From Candidatus Mikella endobia (GTDB lineage Bacteria; Pseudomonadota; Gammaproteobacteria; Enterobacterales; Enterobacteriaceae), in contig NZ_LN999831.1 of the NCBI RefSeq assembly GCF_900048045.1, forward strand, positions 288,838 to 352,837: DNA of 64,000 nucleotides. The letters run 5' to 3'. A model generated the notes under the pieces. The model was not told the origin of the DNA. It searched no databases and worked only from the letters and a program-made list of their open reading frames with translations. Below, in pieces: positions 31,271-42,138 of this stretch (position 1 is its first letter; every line of letters starts with the position of its first letter). The position numbers and the translations under genes were made by a program.

Positions 31271-34200
31271 ATGTTTACCGTTTATCATTCAAATCAATTA
31301 GATTTACTTAAAACTTTAGCTGCTACATTGATTGCAAGTAAGCCACTGTTAAATCCATTCCAATCAGAAATAATTTTGGTACAAAGTACCGGAATGGAAC
31401 AGTGGTTACAGATGGAATTAGCTACACATTTCGGTATAGCTGCTAATATAGAATTTTTATTTCTGGATCGTTTTATATGGCAAATGTATACACTGATAAT
31501 CACCAATTTTCCTGAAGATAGTGTCTTTATAAAAACTTCTATGGTATGGAGATTAATGGATATTTTGCCAAAATTACATCAAGAACATTATTTTCTAAAT
31601 GAATATCTGCGTGATAATGAAGATCCACTAAAAATTTTTCAATTTGCGACTCGTGTAGCAGATTTATTTGATAAATATCTAGTATACCGCCCTGATTGGT
31701 TAGATAGTTGGCAAAAAGGAAAATTAATCGATGATCTAGGAAAAGCACAACTATGGCAGGCCCCTCTATGGCGGGAGTTAATCGAGGAAACACAAAGGTT
31801 AGGATACCCGTTATGGCATCGAGCTAATAGCTATAAGCTATTTATCCATACTCTAGAGACAAGTTTAAATAGACCACCAGGTATTCCAGAAAGAATATTT
31901 ATCTGTGGTATTTCTTCTATTCCTCCAATATATTTACAGGTACTGCAGGCATTAGGTAACAGCTATATCGACATTCACATGTTTTTTATTAATCCTTGCC
32001 GCTCTTACTGGTGGGGTAGCAACGATAGCGATTCTATATCTCAGCTATTGCACCAACAAAAGTATTATCGTAAAAAAAATGTAGAGCAAACACTGTTACT
32101 GAATAATAAATATGTAAATTCACTATTCAATGATACAGAAGAGGAACATGGTAATCCATTGTTGGCTTCCTGGGGAAAGCAGGGACGTGATAATCTTTAC
32201 AATTTAGCACAAATGGAAAGTATTGCCGATATAGAGGCATTTGTCGAACCGGTAAACAATAATTTGCTGAGTATTCTGCAAAAAGATATACTCTTACTTG
32301 AAGACCACTCTAAAATTAACATTAGCAATAATCTTTTGGAAAAAAAGATAGATAAGAAACGACTATTGCAGAAAAATGACCAATCACTGAGCTTACATGT
32401 TTGTCATAGCATCCAGAGGGAAGTTGAAGTATTGCACGATAATTTGTTATCTATGATAGTAGCAGATCCAACTATACGTCCGCGAGACATCATAGTTATG
32501 ATGGCTGATATTGATATTTATATGCCGTCTATTAAGGCAGTATTTGGTAATGTTAGTAGTGAAAGATATTTACCTTTTAATATTTCTGATAGAAGTATGC
32601 GGCATTTACATCCTATTATTCAGACATTTCTTAACTTACTTAAATTACCTCATAGCCGTTTTACTGCTGAGCAAATTCTAGAATTTTTGGAAGTTCCAGC
32701 ATTAGCTTCACGTTTTTCTATTAAAGAAAAAGAACTTCAACTATTGCGCCATTGGGTAACAGAGTCTGGTATCAGATGGGGATTAGATGACGAAACATTG
32801 CGCGAACTAATGCTACCTACTACATGCCAACATACTTGGCAATTTGGTTTGAATCGGATGTTACTAGGCTACGCTATGGATAGCGCCAGTGGGGATTGGC
32901 AGGGTATTTTACCATACGATGAATCTAGCGGGTTAATAGCCTGTATCGCCGGACAGTTAGCAGAATTGTTGATGCAATTACGCCAATGGCGAGACTGGCT
33001 GGCTAAATCCCATTATTTAAAAGATTGGTTGGGTTGTGCTAGAAAAATAATAAAAGATTTTTTTGTTTCTAATGCAGAAACTGAAGCAGCACTCGTGTTT
33101 CTGGAAAATAAGTGGCAACAAATGCTACAAAGTTGTTTTAAAATGAAATATCAGAATATGATTCCAGTAACAATATTGCATTATGAATTAACTACAAGAT
33201 TAGATCAAGAGCTTTCTAATCATAGCTTTCTTTCTGGCACTGTTAATTTTTGTACTTTAATACCAATGCGTTCTATTCCTTTTCGGATAGTTTGTTTATT
33301 AGGTATGAATTCCGATATTTATCCCAGACAATTATCGATATCTGGATTTGATCTAATGGTAAAGCAACCAAGAATTGGTGATCGTAACCAATACGATGAT
33401 GATAAATATATGTTTCTTGAAGCATTATTATCAGCACAGCAGCGTCTGTATATTAGTTTTATTGGTCGGTCTATTCAGGATAATAGACTTCGCTATCCAT
33501 CTGTTCTAGTAAATGAGCTAATAGATTATATTGCACATAGTTTTTATCTACCAGGAGAGGAGTACGTTAATGATGACATTAGCAGTGTACGTAAACATCT
33601 TTGTCAGTGGCATAGTCGTATGCCTTTCGCACCAGAAAATTTTTTTCCTGGAAGTAAAATACAAAGCTTTGCTAGTGAGTGGTTACCAGCTGCTAATGCT
33701 GCTGCTCTTGATAAAGGGAATCCGCAATTTGAATTTATTAATTCGTTTACATCTATGTCCTGCGATACGTTTTCATTAGAGACACTATCGCTATCATTGG
33801 ATGAACTGTTACGATTTTATCGCCATCCAGTACGTACCTGGTTTATACAGCGTTTAGCGGTATCTTTCCATCAGACATCGATGAAAAAACTACCGGAAGA
33901 AGAACCTTTTATCATAGATAATATCACTAACTATCAAGTTAATAAACAAATATTAAATACTATTCTTAACAGAGAAAGTACCCATATTTTATTTCGTAAG
34001 GTTAGCTCCTCTGGATTGTTGCCTCATGGCGCTTTTGGAAAAATATACTGGGATAGACAGTGTAAACAAATGGCAACACTATCTGAAAAGATACAAGTAT
34101 TGCGCTTACCTGATAGATGGAATGTTAATATTCATTTAAATTTTGATAATGTTACACTTTCTGGAAAACTTCAAGTACAGGCTAATGGTTTATTACGATG

Positions 34201-34672
34201 GCGTCCAGGTACGCTATCGGTACGAGATGGACTACTGTTATGGTTAGAACATCTAACCTACTGCGCTATGGATGGTAAAGGAGAGAGCCGAATATTAGGC
34301 ACTTGTGGAGAATGGCATTTCGCACCATTGCCTGTTTTTCAAGCAAAACATTTTTTAAAATCATTTATTTCAGGCTACTGTAATGGCATGATGTTGCCAC
34401 TATTATTATTACCCATAGCTGGAGGAGCATGGTTAAGCCACTGTTATAATAAGATAACGAAAAGTATAGATAGAGAAGAAAAAACACAACAGCTAGCTCG
34501 TAAGAAACTTATCAATGCTTGGAAAGGAAATGCACATTTATTTGGAGAAAATAAAGATCCTTATCTACAACATTTAATACGTCAACTAAATGAACAACAT
34601 ATTGAGCTAATTATATCAGCTGCTGAATTATATTTATTACCCATTTTTAAGTTTAATATGGCTCTTAATTAA
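31271..34672 (+). CDS. recC: RecBCD subunit RecC
   Basis: Scaffold subunit of exonuclease V; it splits the DNA strands and recognises Chi. 1133 residues from ATG 31271 (E. coli 1122). The open frame extends 36 codons upstream, but ATG 31271 gives MFTVYHSNQLDLLK, matching E. coli MLRVYHSNRLDVLE. Conserved stretches include LVQSTGMEQWLQMELA, NPLLASWGKQGRDN, HVCHSIQREVEVLHD, ISDRSMRHLHPI, WHRANSYK, LIPMRSIPF, SFIGRSIQDN, YPSVLVNELIDYI and GLLRWRPGTLSV. No frameshifts. recB and recD follow; ptrA, which separates recC and recB in E. coli, is gone. Confidence 0.96.
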   Translation: MFTVYHSNQLDLLKTLAATLIASKPLLNPFQSEIILVQSTGMEQWLQMELATHFGIAANIEFLFLDRFIWQMYTLIITNFPEDSVFIKTSMVWRLMDILPKLHQEHYFLNEYLRDNEDPLKIFQFATRVADLFDKYLVYRPDWLDSWQKGKLIDDLGKAQLWQAPLWRELIEETQRLGYPLWHRANSYKLFIHTLETSLNRPPGIPERIFICGISSIPPIYLQVLQALGNSYIDIHMFFINPCRSYWWGSNDSDSISQLLHQQKYYRKKNVEQTLLLNNKYVNSLFNDTEEEHGNPLLASWGKQGRDNLYNLAQMESIADIEAFVEPVNNNLLSILQKDILLLEDHSKINISNNLLEKKIDKKRLLQKNDQSLSLHVCHSIQREVEVLHDNLLSMIVADPTIRPRDIIVMMADIDIYMPSIKAVFGNVSSERYLPFNISDRSMRHLHPIIQTFLNLLKLPHSRFTAEQILEFLEVPALASRFSIKEKELQLLRHWVTESGIRWGLDDETLRELMLPTTCQHTWQFGLNRMLLGYAMDSASGDWQGILPYDESSGLIACIAGQLAELLMQLRQWRDWLAKSHYLKDWLGCARKIIKDFFVSNAETEAALVFLENKWQQMLQSCFKMKYQNMIPVTILHYELTTRLDQELSNHSFLSGTVNFCTLIPMRSIPFRIVCLLGMNSDIYPRQLSISGFDLMVKQPRIGDRNQYDDDKYMFLEALLSAQQRLYISFIGRSIQDNRLRYPSVLVNELIDYIAHSFYLPGEEYVNDDISSVRKHLCQWHSRMPFAPENFFPGSKIQSFASEWLPAANAAALDKGNPQFEFINSFTSMSCDTFSLETLSLSLDELLRFYRHPVRTWFIQRLAVSFHQTSMKKLPEEEPFIIDNITNYQVNKQILNTILNRESTHILFRKVSSSGLLPHGAFGKIYWDRQCKQMATLSEKIQVLRLPDRWNVNIHLNFDNVTLSGKLQVQANGLLRWRPGTLSVRDGLLLWLEHLTYCAMDGKGESRILGTCGEWHFAPLPVFQAKHFLKSFISGYCNGMMLPLLLLPIAGGAWLSHCYNKITKSIDREEKTQQLARKKLINAWKGNAHLFGENKDPYLQHLIRQLNEQHIELIISAAELYLLPIFKFNMALN

Positions 34673-34703
34673 TCAATAACAGATACTAAAAAATATCATA
34701 AAA

Positions 34704-34721
34704 AGAGACTTTAAAGTCTCT
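34704..34721 (+). terminator. Palindrome after recC
   Basis: AGAGACTTTAAAGTCTCT is an 18-base perfect palindrome flanked by AAAA and TATTT, 30 bases after the recC stop. It is compatible with a weak intrinsic terminator separating recC from recB. Confidence 0.35.
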
Positions 34722-34884
34722 ATTTAACTACTAAGTCTCTTCAATTCTGTGATACTAAAATTCTCTTAATAAAAATTTATGTATTTTTTATAATCTATTT
34801 TTACGATCTTTAATCGTTGATAAAACTAGATATAATCTAGTAATTAAGTTAAATATCTAATAAAATGAATAATATTCTTAATTT

Positions 34885-37800
34885 ATGACCATTCAGAGCT
34901 GTAACTTTTTAACTTTGCAACTGCAAGGTACACTTCTAATTGAAGCCTCTGCAGGTACAGGAAAAACCTATACGCTGATAGCGCTTTACTTACGTTTGCT
35001 ACTAGGAATAGGTGGAAATAAAACATATCCTCGTATTTTAAATGTAGAAGAAATACTAGTAGTTACATTTACCGAATCTGCAACTGAAGAACTTAGATGT
35101 CGCATTCGTGAAAATATTCAACAGTTACGGCTTGCCTGCATACGTGGTAAGAGCGAGAATACGCTGCTCTCTGTTATATTAGATCAGATAAATGATCGGC
35201 GTCTTGCTGTATTACATTTATTGGCTGCAGAGCGGCAGATAGATAAAGCAGCCATTTATACTATTCATGGTTTTTGCCAACGTATGCTAAATGATGTTGA
35301 TTCTGGTATGTTGTTGAAGCAAACTTTGATAAAAGATGAATCTTTTTTGCACCAACAGGTAAGTGCTGATTTTTGGCGCCGTCACTGCTATCAGTTGCCC
35401 ATGAATATTGCGCGTATTGTGCATAATTATTGGAAAGGTCCAGCTGAATTATTAACAGAAATATTGCCTTATCTGCAAGGAGAACCACCGTTATTATGTA
35501 ACCAGCTTGATATAAAAAATGAATCTATTTTAGTACAGCATGAGCGTATTATTACCAGTATTAATAATATAAAGCAACAATGGCGCGATATAGCATCGAA
35601 GATAAAGAATATTATTTACAAACATAAATTAGATCGTCGAGTATATAGCAACCACAATTTAAATTTTTGGTTAGATAAAATTAACCGCTGGTCATCCCAA
35701 CAAACAATTGATTATCAGGTCCCTAATGAATTAAAAAGGTTCAAAATTTCGTGTTTTACAAAAAAAACTAACGACAGCGATCTACATCAATATAAGTTGT
35801 TTGCTACAGTAGAAGCATTTTATAAGCAAAATAGTTCGCTTCGCGAACTTATTTTAGTTATGGCTCTAAAAGAGATGCGCTTAGCATTAGCTAAAGAAAA
35901 AAACAGAAGAAAAGAAATAGGTTTTGACGATCTTATTAATTGTATGGATAAAGCATTGGAGGGTAGCAGCGGTGAATTATTAGCAGAGTCAGTGCGTAAA
36001 CGCTATTTAGTAGCTATGATTGATGAATTTCAGGATACCGATCCACAGCAGTATCGTATATTTTCTCGTATTTATAGCGGTCAGATAGATTGTAGTTTAG
36101 TACTAATAGGCGATCCTAAACAGGCAATATATGCGTTTAGAGGTGCAGATATTTTTACTTATATGCGTGCTAGGCGTGAAATAAATGCTCATTATACTCT
36201 TGATACTAACTGGCGTTCCGCACCAGGTATAGTAAATGCAGTAAATAATTTATTTAAAAGAATGCCAGAGCCATTTATTTTCAGTGATATTCCTTTTTTT
36301 CCAGTAAGAGCCGCTAAGAGTAATGATATATTACAGTTAATAATACATCGTAAGCCTCAATCGGCAATGTGTTTTTGGCTTACTGGTAGCATCGGATTAA
36401 CAGAATATAAACATTGTATGGCACGCCAGTGTGCTGCTACTATTTGCAATTGGCTTTCTGCATCAAATGAAGGAGAAGCTTGGTTAGAAGGACATTGTGG
36501 TCGTCAGTTATTACAAGCTTCTGATATGACTGTGTTAGTACGTAACAGTCACGAGGCCGCATTAGTTAGTAAAGCACTCTCGGCACTGAGGATACCGTCG
36601 GTATATTTATCTAATAAATTCAGTGTTTTTGAAACTTCTGAGGCACAGGAACTACAATGTATATTGCAGGCCGTGTTAACTCCGAATAAAGATACTGTGC
36701 TACGCTGCGCTCTGGTTACTAACCTTCTGGGATTTAATGCAGCCGATATCTATGCATTAAATAATGATGAATCTTCTTGGGAGCAGCTAGTTGAAGAATT
36801 TACTAGTTATCGGCAGTGTTGGCAACATAATTGTATACAAGCAATGTTGCGGCAGATAATGATAAAATATAATATTGCAGAAAATCTATTAGCAATTCAA
36901 GGAGGTAAACGTCGTCTTACTGACTTATTGCATCTTGGAGAACTACTGCAGGAAGCATCGATGCAATTAGAGAATGAATATTCTCTAGTTCGTTGGCTAT
37001 CTCTAAAAATAGAATCTCCTAATTTGCCCACAGAAAATCAGCAATTGAGAATAGAAAGTGATCATAATCTAGTAAAAATAATTACCGTACATAAATCAAA
37101 AGGTTTAGAGTTCCCGTTGGTATTCTTACCGTTCGCTGCTGTTTTTAAAGTTCAAAATAGTCCTTTATTTCATGATCGCGATACTTATCGTGCTTGTTTA
37201 GATCTAAGTGCTTCACGAGAAAGTTTACGTTTTGCAGAAGAAGAGAGGCTAGCTGAAGATTTACGTATGCTGTACGTAGCATTAACGCGCTCTATCTATC
37301 ATTGTAGTATAGGAATAGCTCCTTACAGTAACTATAGAAAAAAAAACATCAGTGATTTACATTTAAGCGCACTTGGTTACCTTATTCAGAAAAATAAACC
37401 AGGAGATGAAGATTATTTAAATAAACAATTATCATCGTTGATATCAGCTTCTAATGGTGATATTACGCTTTGCAATGTATTACCGACTATGTCGGTGAAA
37501 CCTATTGTTACTTCTGTAGAGTTTACACTACCGCTGAGTACTCATAGCTTGCCTGAACTAGTATCAGATCCCTGGAGAGTAACTAGTTATTCTGGTTTAC
37601 AACAAAAAAATAGTAAACAACCTGTAGCAATGGAGTTATTACCTAATTTTGACGTAGATATTGTAGAATCTAGCATAGGAAAACAAGAAATATTACAGTT
37701 AACTCCGCATACCTTTCCACGGGGCGCGTTTTCCGGGACTTTTTTGCATAGTTTATTTGAAAAAATACTCGATTTAAACAAAAATTTATATTCTCAATGG

Positions 37801-38430
37801 ATAAGTGATCAATTATTACAAAAAGGCATCGACTCTGTTTGGCTATCTGTTCTAATACACTGGATAGAAAAAATTATTACTATGCCTCTAGACGGTATAT
37901 CTCTTTCTCTAAAAAATATCTCTTCTGATAACCGAAATATTGAAATGAAATTTTATTTACCTATAGATAATTTAATACGATCTCATGATATGGATTTAGT
38001 ATGTAAATCCTATGATCCGCTTTCGGCGCTTTGTCCTCCTCTAGATTTTCATCAAATAAAGGGAATGCTAAAAGGTTTTATTGACCTAATTTTCCGTTGG
38101 AAAAATCGCTATTATCTGCTAGATTATAAATCTAATTGGTTAGGAACAGATAGCTCTGCTTATACCAGACCTATGATGGAAAAAGTAATAATTGCTAATC
38201 GCTATGAGCTTCAATATCAAATTTATACTCTAGCGCTGCATCGATTTTTGCGCCATCGTCTAGCTAGTTATGATTATAACCGTAATTTTGGTGGAGTATA
38301 TTATCTATTTTTACGGGGGATTGATACAGAACATCCAGGTAATGGTATTTTTTACTGCCGTCCAGATATATCCCTAATTGAAGGACTAGATACTTTATTT
38401 ACTAAAAATAAACGGAAACTTACAGAGTAA
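34885..38430 (+). CDS. recB: RecBCD subunit RecB, helicase/nuclease
   Basis: 3'-5' helicase and the only nuclease of RecBCD; also loads RecA. 1181 residues (E. coli 1180). Walker A IEASAGTGKTYTL near residue 20, VVTFTESATEELR, TIHGFCQRML, DEFQDTDPQQYRIF (Walker B region), GDPKQAIYAFRGADIFTYM, NWRSAPG, TVHKSKGLEFPLVFLP, and LYVALTRS are the SF1A motifs. The C-terminal nuclease retains GMLKGFIDLIF and LLDYKSNWLG with both metal-binding Asp and the Lys, plus YQIYTLALHRFLRHR. Completely intact; 22 bases separate it from recD. Confidence 0.97.
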   Translation: MTIQSCNFLTLQLQGTLLIEASAGTGKTYTLIALYLRLLLGIGGNKTYPRILNVEEILVVTFTESATEELRCRIRENIQQLRLACIRGKSENTLLSVILDQINDRRLAVLHLLAAERQIDKAAIYTIHGFCQRMLNDVDSGMLLKQTLIKDESFLHQQVSADFWRRHCYQLPMNIARIVHNYWKGPAELLTEILPYLQGEPPLLCNQLDIKNESILVQHERIITSINNIKQQWRDIASKIKNIIYKHKLDRRVYSNHNLNFWLDKINRWSSQQTIDYQVPNELKRFKISCFTKKTNDSDLHQYKLFATVEAFYKQNSSLRELILVMALKEMRLALAKEKNRRKEIGFDDLINCMDKALEGSSGELLAESVRKRYLVAMIDEFQDTDPQQYRIFSRIYSGQIDCSLVLIGDPKQAIYAFRGADIFTYMRARREINAHYTLDTNWRSAPGIVNAVNNLFKRMPEPFIFSDIPFFPVRAAKSNDILQLIIHRKPQSAMCFWLTGSIGLTEYKHCMARQCAATICNWLSASNEGEAWLEGHCGRQLLQASDMTVLVRNSHEAALVSKALSALRIPSVYLSNKFSVFETSEAQELQCILQAVLTPNKDTVLRCALVTNLLGFNAADIYALNNDESSWEQLVEEFTSYRQCWQHNCIQAMLRQIMIKYNIAENLLAIQGGKRRLTDLLHLGELLQEASMQLENEYSLVRWLSLKIESPNLPTENQQLRIESDHNLVKIITVHKSKGLEFPLVFLPFAAVFKVQNSPLFHDRDTYRACLDLSASRESLRFAEEERLAEDLRMLYVALTRSIYHCSIGIAPYSNYRKKNISDLHLSALGYLIQKNKPGDEDYLNKQLSSLISASNGDITLCNVLPTMSVKPIVTSVEFTLPLSTHSLPELVSDPWRVTSYSGLQQKNSKQPVAMELLPNFDVDIVESSIGKQEILQLTPHTFPRGAFSGTFLHSLFEKILDLNKNLYSQWISDQLLQKGIDSVWLSVLIHWIEKIITMPLDGISLSLKNISSDNRNIEMKFYLPIDNLIRSHDMDLVCKSYDPLSALCPPLDFHQIKGMLKGFIDLIFRWKNRYYLLDYKSNWLGTDSSAYTRPMMEKVIIANRYELQYQIYTLALHRFLRHRLASYDYNRNFGGVYYLFLRGIDTEHPGNGIFYCRPDISLIEGLDTLFTKNKRKLTE

Positions 38431-38452
38431 AGAGGTTAACGTAATAACGAAA

Positions 38453-40318
38453 ATGGAAAATATTCTTTTTCAAGCACAACAGTTTCATTTATTACGACCA
38501 TTAGACGTACAGTTTGCCCGTTTATTAGCAACTAAACCTACACAATCAGCACTAATGCTAGCAAGTGCCTGTTTGAGTGCGAATACAGGAGTGGGCCATG
38601 TTTGTTTACCACTTTCATTATTAACTCCATCATATCTATTTGAAGGTCATATGCCGCAGTTAGCTCATAAAGCTTGGCTACGAGCCGGTAGTCTTTCCTT
38701 AAAAGAATGGCACCAAAAGTTGTTGGAAGAACCAGCAGTTGGCGATGGTTCATATCCCACTCCATTGATACTAGAAAATAAGTGTCTTTATTTGCAACGT
38801 ATGTGGCAATATGAATGTACAGTAGCAAAATTTTTTAATAGACAGCGACGAACTCTGGTAGAGAATAATGAAGATATAATAGCCTCAGTACTAGCACGTT
38901 ACTTTCCTATAGATATAGATAGCAATGAAATAAATTGGCAAAAAATTGCCACAGCAATTGCCATAACGCATCCAATAGCTTTTATATCTGGAGGACCTGG
39001 AACTGGTAAAACTTCTTTAATAGCAAAACTGCTAGCAGTATTCTTACAGTTAAATGAAGGCATGCATTTGCGTATAATGATGGCAGCTCCTACTGGAAAA
39101 GCAGCAGCACGTATGAGTGAATCTCTCAATCTAGAGATAAATAATTTAGTAATGGATAAATATAAAAAAGATATTTTATCTCATAAAGCGGTAACGTTGC
39201 ACCGTTTGCTTGGTATTAGGCCTAATAGCCAGAGAATGTATTATCACTGCCATAATAAAATTAATGTAGATATTCTGATAATTGATGAAGCATCTATGGT
39301 CGATTTACCGATGATAGCTAATGTAATTGCGGCGCTGCCACCGCAAGCAAGGGTTATTTTTATAGGTGATAGTTGCCAGTTATCATCGGTAGATGCAGGT
39401 TCAGTATTAAGAGATTTATGTAGTTTGGAAACTGGATATAGTTCTGTGTGTCGCGCTAAAATAGCACGTATAACGGGATTTAAACTACCAGCAGAAACAA
39501 GTATTGTTAACAACTATGCTATTTCTGATAGTATATGTTTGTTACATAAAAGTTATCGCTTTCATGAAGACTCTGGCATTAACAGGATAGCTAATGCGAT
39601 AAAATATGGTAACGCTGATAACGTGTTTGCAATATTAAACAATATTAAAATTAAAGATATTGATTATACCTTGTTATGTGATAAAACAGCATATCAAAAT
39701 ATGCTAAATGATTGCATTGATAGTTATAAAGAATATTTACAACTATTGCATAACTATGCTATGCCTGCGGCAATTTTAGATGCTTTTCACCGGTTCCGTA
39801 TTTTATGTGCACTACGTGAAGGACCTTTTGGAGTATCAGGTATAAATGCTCGCATTGAGCAAAAATTAATGCAATCTGGATTACTAACTATAGATAATTC
39901 TATTCATTGCTATACAGGCCGTCCTGTTATGATATTATGTAATGCACCATCTTTAGAACTTTATAATGGTGATATTGGTATCTTACTTTTGGATGATAAA
40001 CAGAAGCGGCGCGTATATTTTTCTCTTCCTAATGGAAAGATTAAAGCAGTACCTCTAAGTAGACTTCCAGAACATGAGACAGCGTTTGCGATGACAATCC
40101 ATAAATCTCAAGGATCAGAATTCCAACATATAGCTATAGTGTTGCCAGATAAAATATGGTCCGTATTGACACGAGAGTTACTCTATACTGCGGTAACACG
40201 CGCGCGCACTAAGTTATCTATATATGCTACTGACAAAGTATTGCAGTATATAATAAAAAATAAAACGATAAGGCATAGCGGTCTTATTGATAGGCTAACT
40301 ATCCTACCTACTACTTAA
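38453..40318 (+). CDS. recD: RecBCD subunit RecD, 5'-3' helicase
   Basis: Fast 5'-3' helicase that, before Chi, drives strong degradation by RecBCD. 621 residues (E. coli 608). LLRPLDVQFARL at the N-terminus, Walker A ISGGPGTGKTSLIAKLL, AAPTGKAAARMSESL, LHRLLGIRPNSQRM, LIIDEASMVDLPM (Walker B), FIGDSCQLSSVDAGSVLRDL, CLLHKSYRF, LCALREGPFGVSGIN, MTIHKSQGSEFQHIAIVLP and LLYTAVTRAR. All SF1B motifs are intact. It ends the recC-recB-recD block; argA, which follows in E. coli, is absent. Confidence 0.96.
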   Translation: MENILFQAQQFHLLRPLDVQFARLLATKPTQSALMLASACLSANTGVGHVCLPLSLLTPSYLFEGHMPQLAHKAWLRAGSLSLKEWHQKLLEEPAVGDGSYPTPLILENKCLYLQRMWQYECTVAKFFNRQRRTLVENNEDIIASVLARYFPIDIDSNEINWQKIATAIAITHPIAFISGGPGTGKTSLIAKLLAVFLQLNEGMHLRIMMAAPTGKAAARMSESLNLEINNLVMDKYKKDILSHKAVTLHRLLGIRPNSQRMYYHCHNKINVDILIIDEASMVDLPMIANVIAALPPQARVIFIGDSCQLSSVDAGSVLRDLCSLETGYSSVCRAKIARITGFKLPAETSIVNNYAISDSICLLHKSYRFHEDSGINRIANAIKYGNADNVFAILNNIKIKDIDYTLLCDKTAYQNMLNDCIDSYKEYLQLLHNYAMPAAILDAFHRFRILCALREGPFGVSGINARIEQKLMQSGLLTIDNSIHCYTGRPVMILCNAPSLELYNGDIGILLLDDKQKRRVYFSLPNGKIKAVPLSRLPEHETAFAMTIHKSQGSEFQHIAIVLPDKIWSVLTRELLYTAVTRARTKLSIYATDKVLQYIIKNKTIRHSGLIDRLTILPTT

Positions 40319-40464
40319 AAAATTATTACTCTATTACTAATAATTAAAAAGTAACAAATTAAGATGAATAGCTTGTTACTATACTTGCTGTTGCATTCAG
40401 ATACTAATTACTAATTCTAGTTGCATAAAAATGTAATAAGAAAGAGAAATTTTGAAACCAATCA

Positions 40465-41247
40465 CTATATCATTAATAATGATCCAGATGTAGATTTAGG
40501 TAACAAGAAATGTGATGGATAAGTTACTTCTATCAAGTAAAGACCTTCTGCTTTACTAGTAGCGCCGGCCTTGGTTGGGTCACGGGATGTAAGAAGTTCG
40601 TAGATCCAACTTTCAGATCGGTTTCCACATCCAACTTCTAGTAGGCTACCTACAATATTACGAACCATATGATGAAGAAAAGCATTAGCTTTAATATCAA
40701 ATATGATATATTGCCCATGTCGAATTACATATAAATGGTGCACATGGCGCCAGGAAGTACGAGACTGGCAATCTTTAGTACAAAAAGAAGTGAAATCATT
40801 TTCACCTAGCAAAAATTGTCCTGCGCGTGCCATAGATGTAACATCAAGAGGATGTGAATAACAGGTTATTCTATATGTTAATAACGCGGGGCGTAGGTGA
40901 TAATTATAAATAACATAACGGTAGCGTCTAGAAATAGCGCTAAAACGTGCATGAAAATCATCATCTACCTGTTTAACCCAACGAACAGCAATATCATTGG
41001 GTAAATTGGCATTAACTCCAAACGTCCATGCTGCCTCTGACCGAAACGCTTGAGTATCAAAATGGACAACTTGTCCAATAGCATGTACACCTGTATCTGT
41101 ACGTCCAGCACAGTAAACAGTGATAAGTTCATTAGCAACCTTTGAAAGAGCACGTTCAAGACAGGCCTGCACGCTAGGTACTTCTTTTTGACGTTGCCAG
41201 CCGTAATACGCACTACCATTATATTCAATTCCGAGCACTAGCTTCAT
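40465..41247 (-). CDS. truA: tRNA pseudouridine(38-40) synthase
   Basis: Makes pseudouridine at positions 38-40 in the anticodon stem-loop of many tRNAs. 260 residues; E. coli TruA is 270, with an extra N-terminal leader missing here (product starts [20 protein letters not shown]). Catalytic Asp in [18 protein letters not shown], then [61 protein letters not shown] and [12 protein letters not shown]. Convergent with recD, about 145 bases away. Intact. Confidence 0.96.
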   Translation of the reverse strand: MKLVLGIEYNGSAYYGWQRQKEVPSVQACLERALSKVANELITVYCAGRTDTGVHAIGQVVHFDTQAFRSEAAWTFGVNANLPNDIAVRWVKQVDDDFHARFSAISRRYRYVIYNYHLRPALLTYRITCYSHPLDVTSMARAGQFLLGENDFTSFCTKDCQSRTSWRHVHHLYVIRHGQYIIFDIKANAFLHHMVRNIVGSLLEVGCGNRSESWIYELLTSRDPTKAGATSKAEGLYLIEVTYPSHFLLPKSTSGSLLMI

Positions 41248-41530
41248 AGTATATTTTATTTTAGTTTAATAGTATTAACAACTTTTATGTTAGGTTACAA
41301 GTTATTATAGATATTTCACGAATGTATATTAACTTTTTTTTTATGCATCAAAATAGCTATAGTTAATTTTTTGAAAAAATATAAAAAATACTGATAGTAA
41401 ATATTTTAAAAAATAATTCATTTTATGATATTATTTATTAATTTAGTTGTCAGGGCACAATTAGTATTGCATTAAATATATTAAAAATATTATCATTTAT
41501 TTAATGAATCAAATTCCATTTTTATAAAGA

Positions 41531-41612
41531 GCCGAAGTGGCGAAATTGGTAAACGCAGTTGACTCAAAATCAACCACCTTCTGGTATGCCGGTTCAAATC
41601 CGGCCTTCGGCA
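41531..41612 (+). tRNA. leuX: tRNA-Leu(CAA)
   Basis: Reads UUG. Acceptor GCCGAAG/CTTCGGC with discriminator A, D arm TGGCGAAATTGGTAAACG, anticodon CAA within GTTGACTCAAAATCAAC, class II variable arm, T arm GCCGG-TTCAAAT-CCGGC. Very close to E. coli leuX. CCA is not encoded. Confidence 0.95.
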
Positions 41613-42138
41613 TTACAGTGAAAATTCAAGATACATTATTTCTCTAGAAATTAGCTTTAATTAAATTTTGTTTTGTTAATTTAAGTAAAACAGTATTTTC
41701 AATAAAATTTGGCATCTTATTGAAGATTTTTTGTAAGTTGAAGGTAACAAAAAATATTTGGAGAATAGTTTTTCAAACTTAAATAGTATTTAATAATAAT
41801 ATATGTAATAATATTACTGGTTTATCTTATGCTGGCAAGATTCATATCTTTTAATTTTAAATACGGTACTAAATATTACGATGATTAATTAACTTATCTT
41901 TACTAAAAAAAGTAAACATTTAAAATGTTATTAAATATAAAAAATTTAAAAACTTAAAATTAAGTCAGTATAATTCCTACTAATATAGACAGTTTTTTAT
42001 AATTAGGTAGTAGTGCAATTAGTTGATTAAGAGGCAATAAGCTTATTTTCTTACGCCTTTTAACATGTTATATTTGTCTACCTTTAAATACGAGTAGAAT
42101 AGCTACATTTAAGTAGTAACTAGAGAGATAACCGCTCC
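41613..42138. other. Non-coding region upstream of gyrA
   Basis: About 525 bases with no recognisable gene. It must contain the gyrA promoter. No repeat or strong hairpin noticed. Confidence 0.5.
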
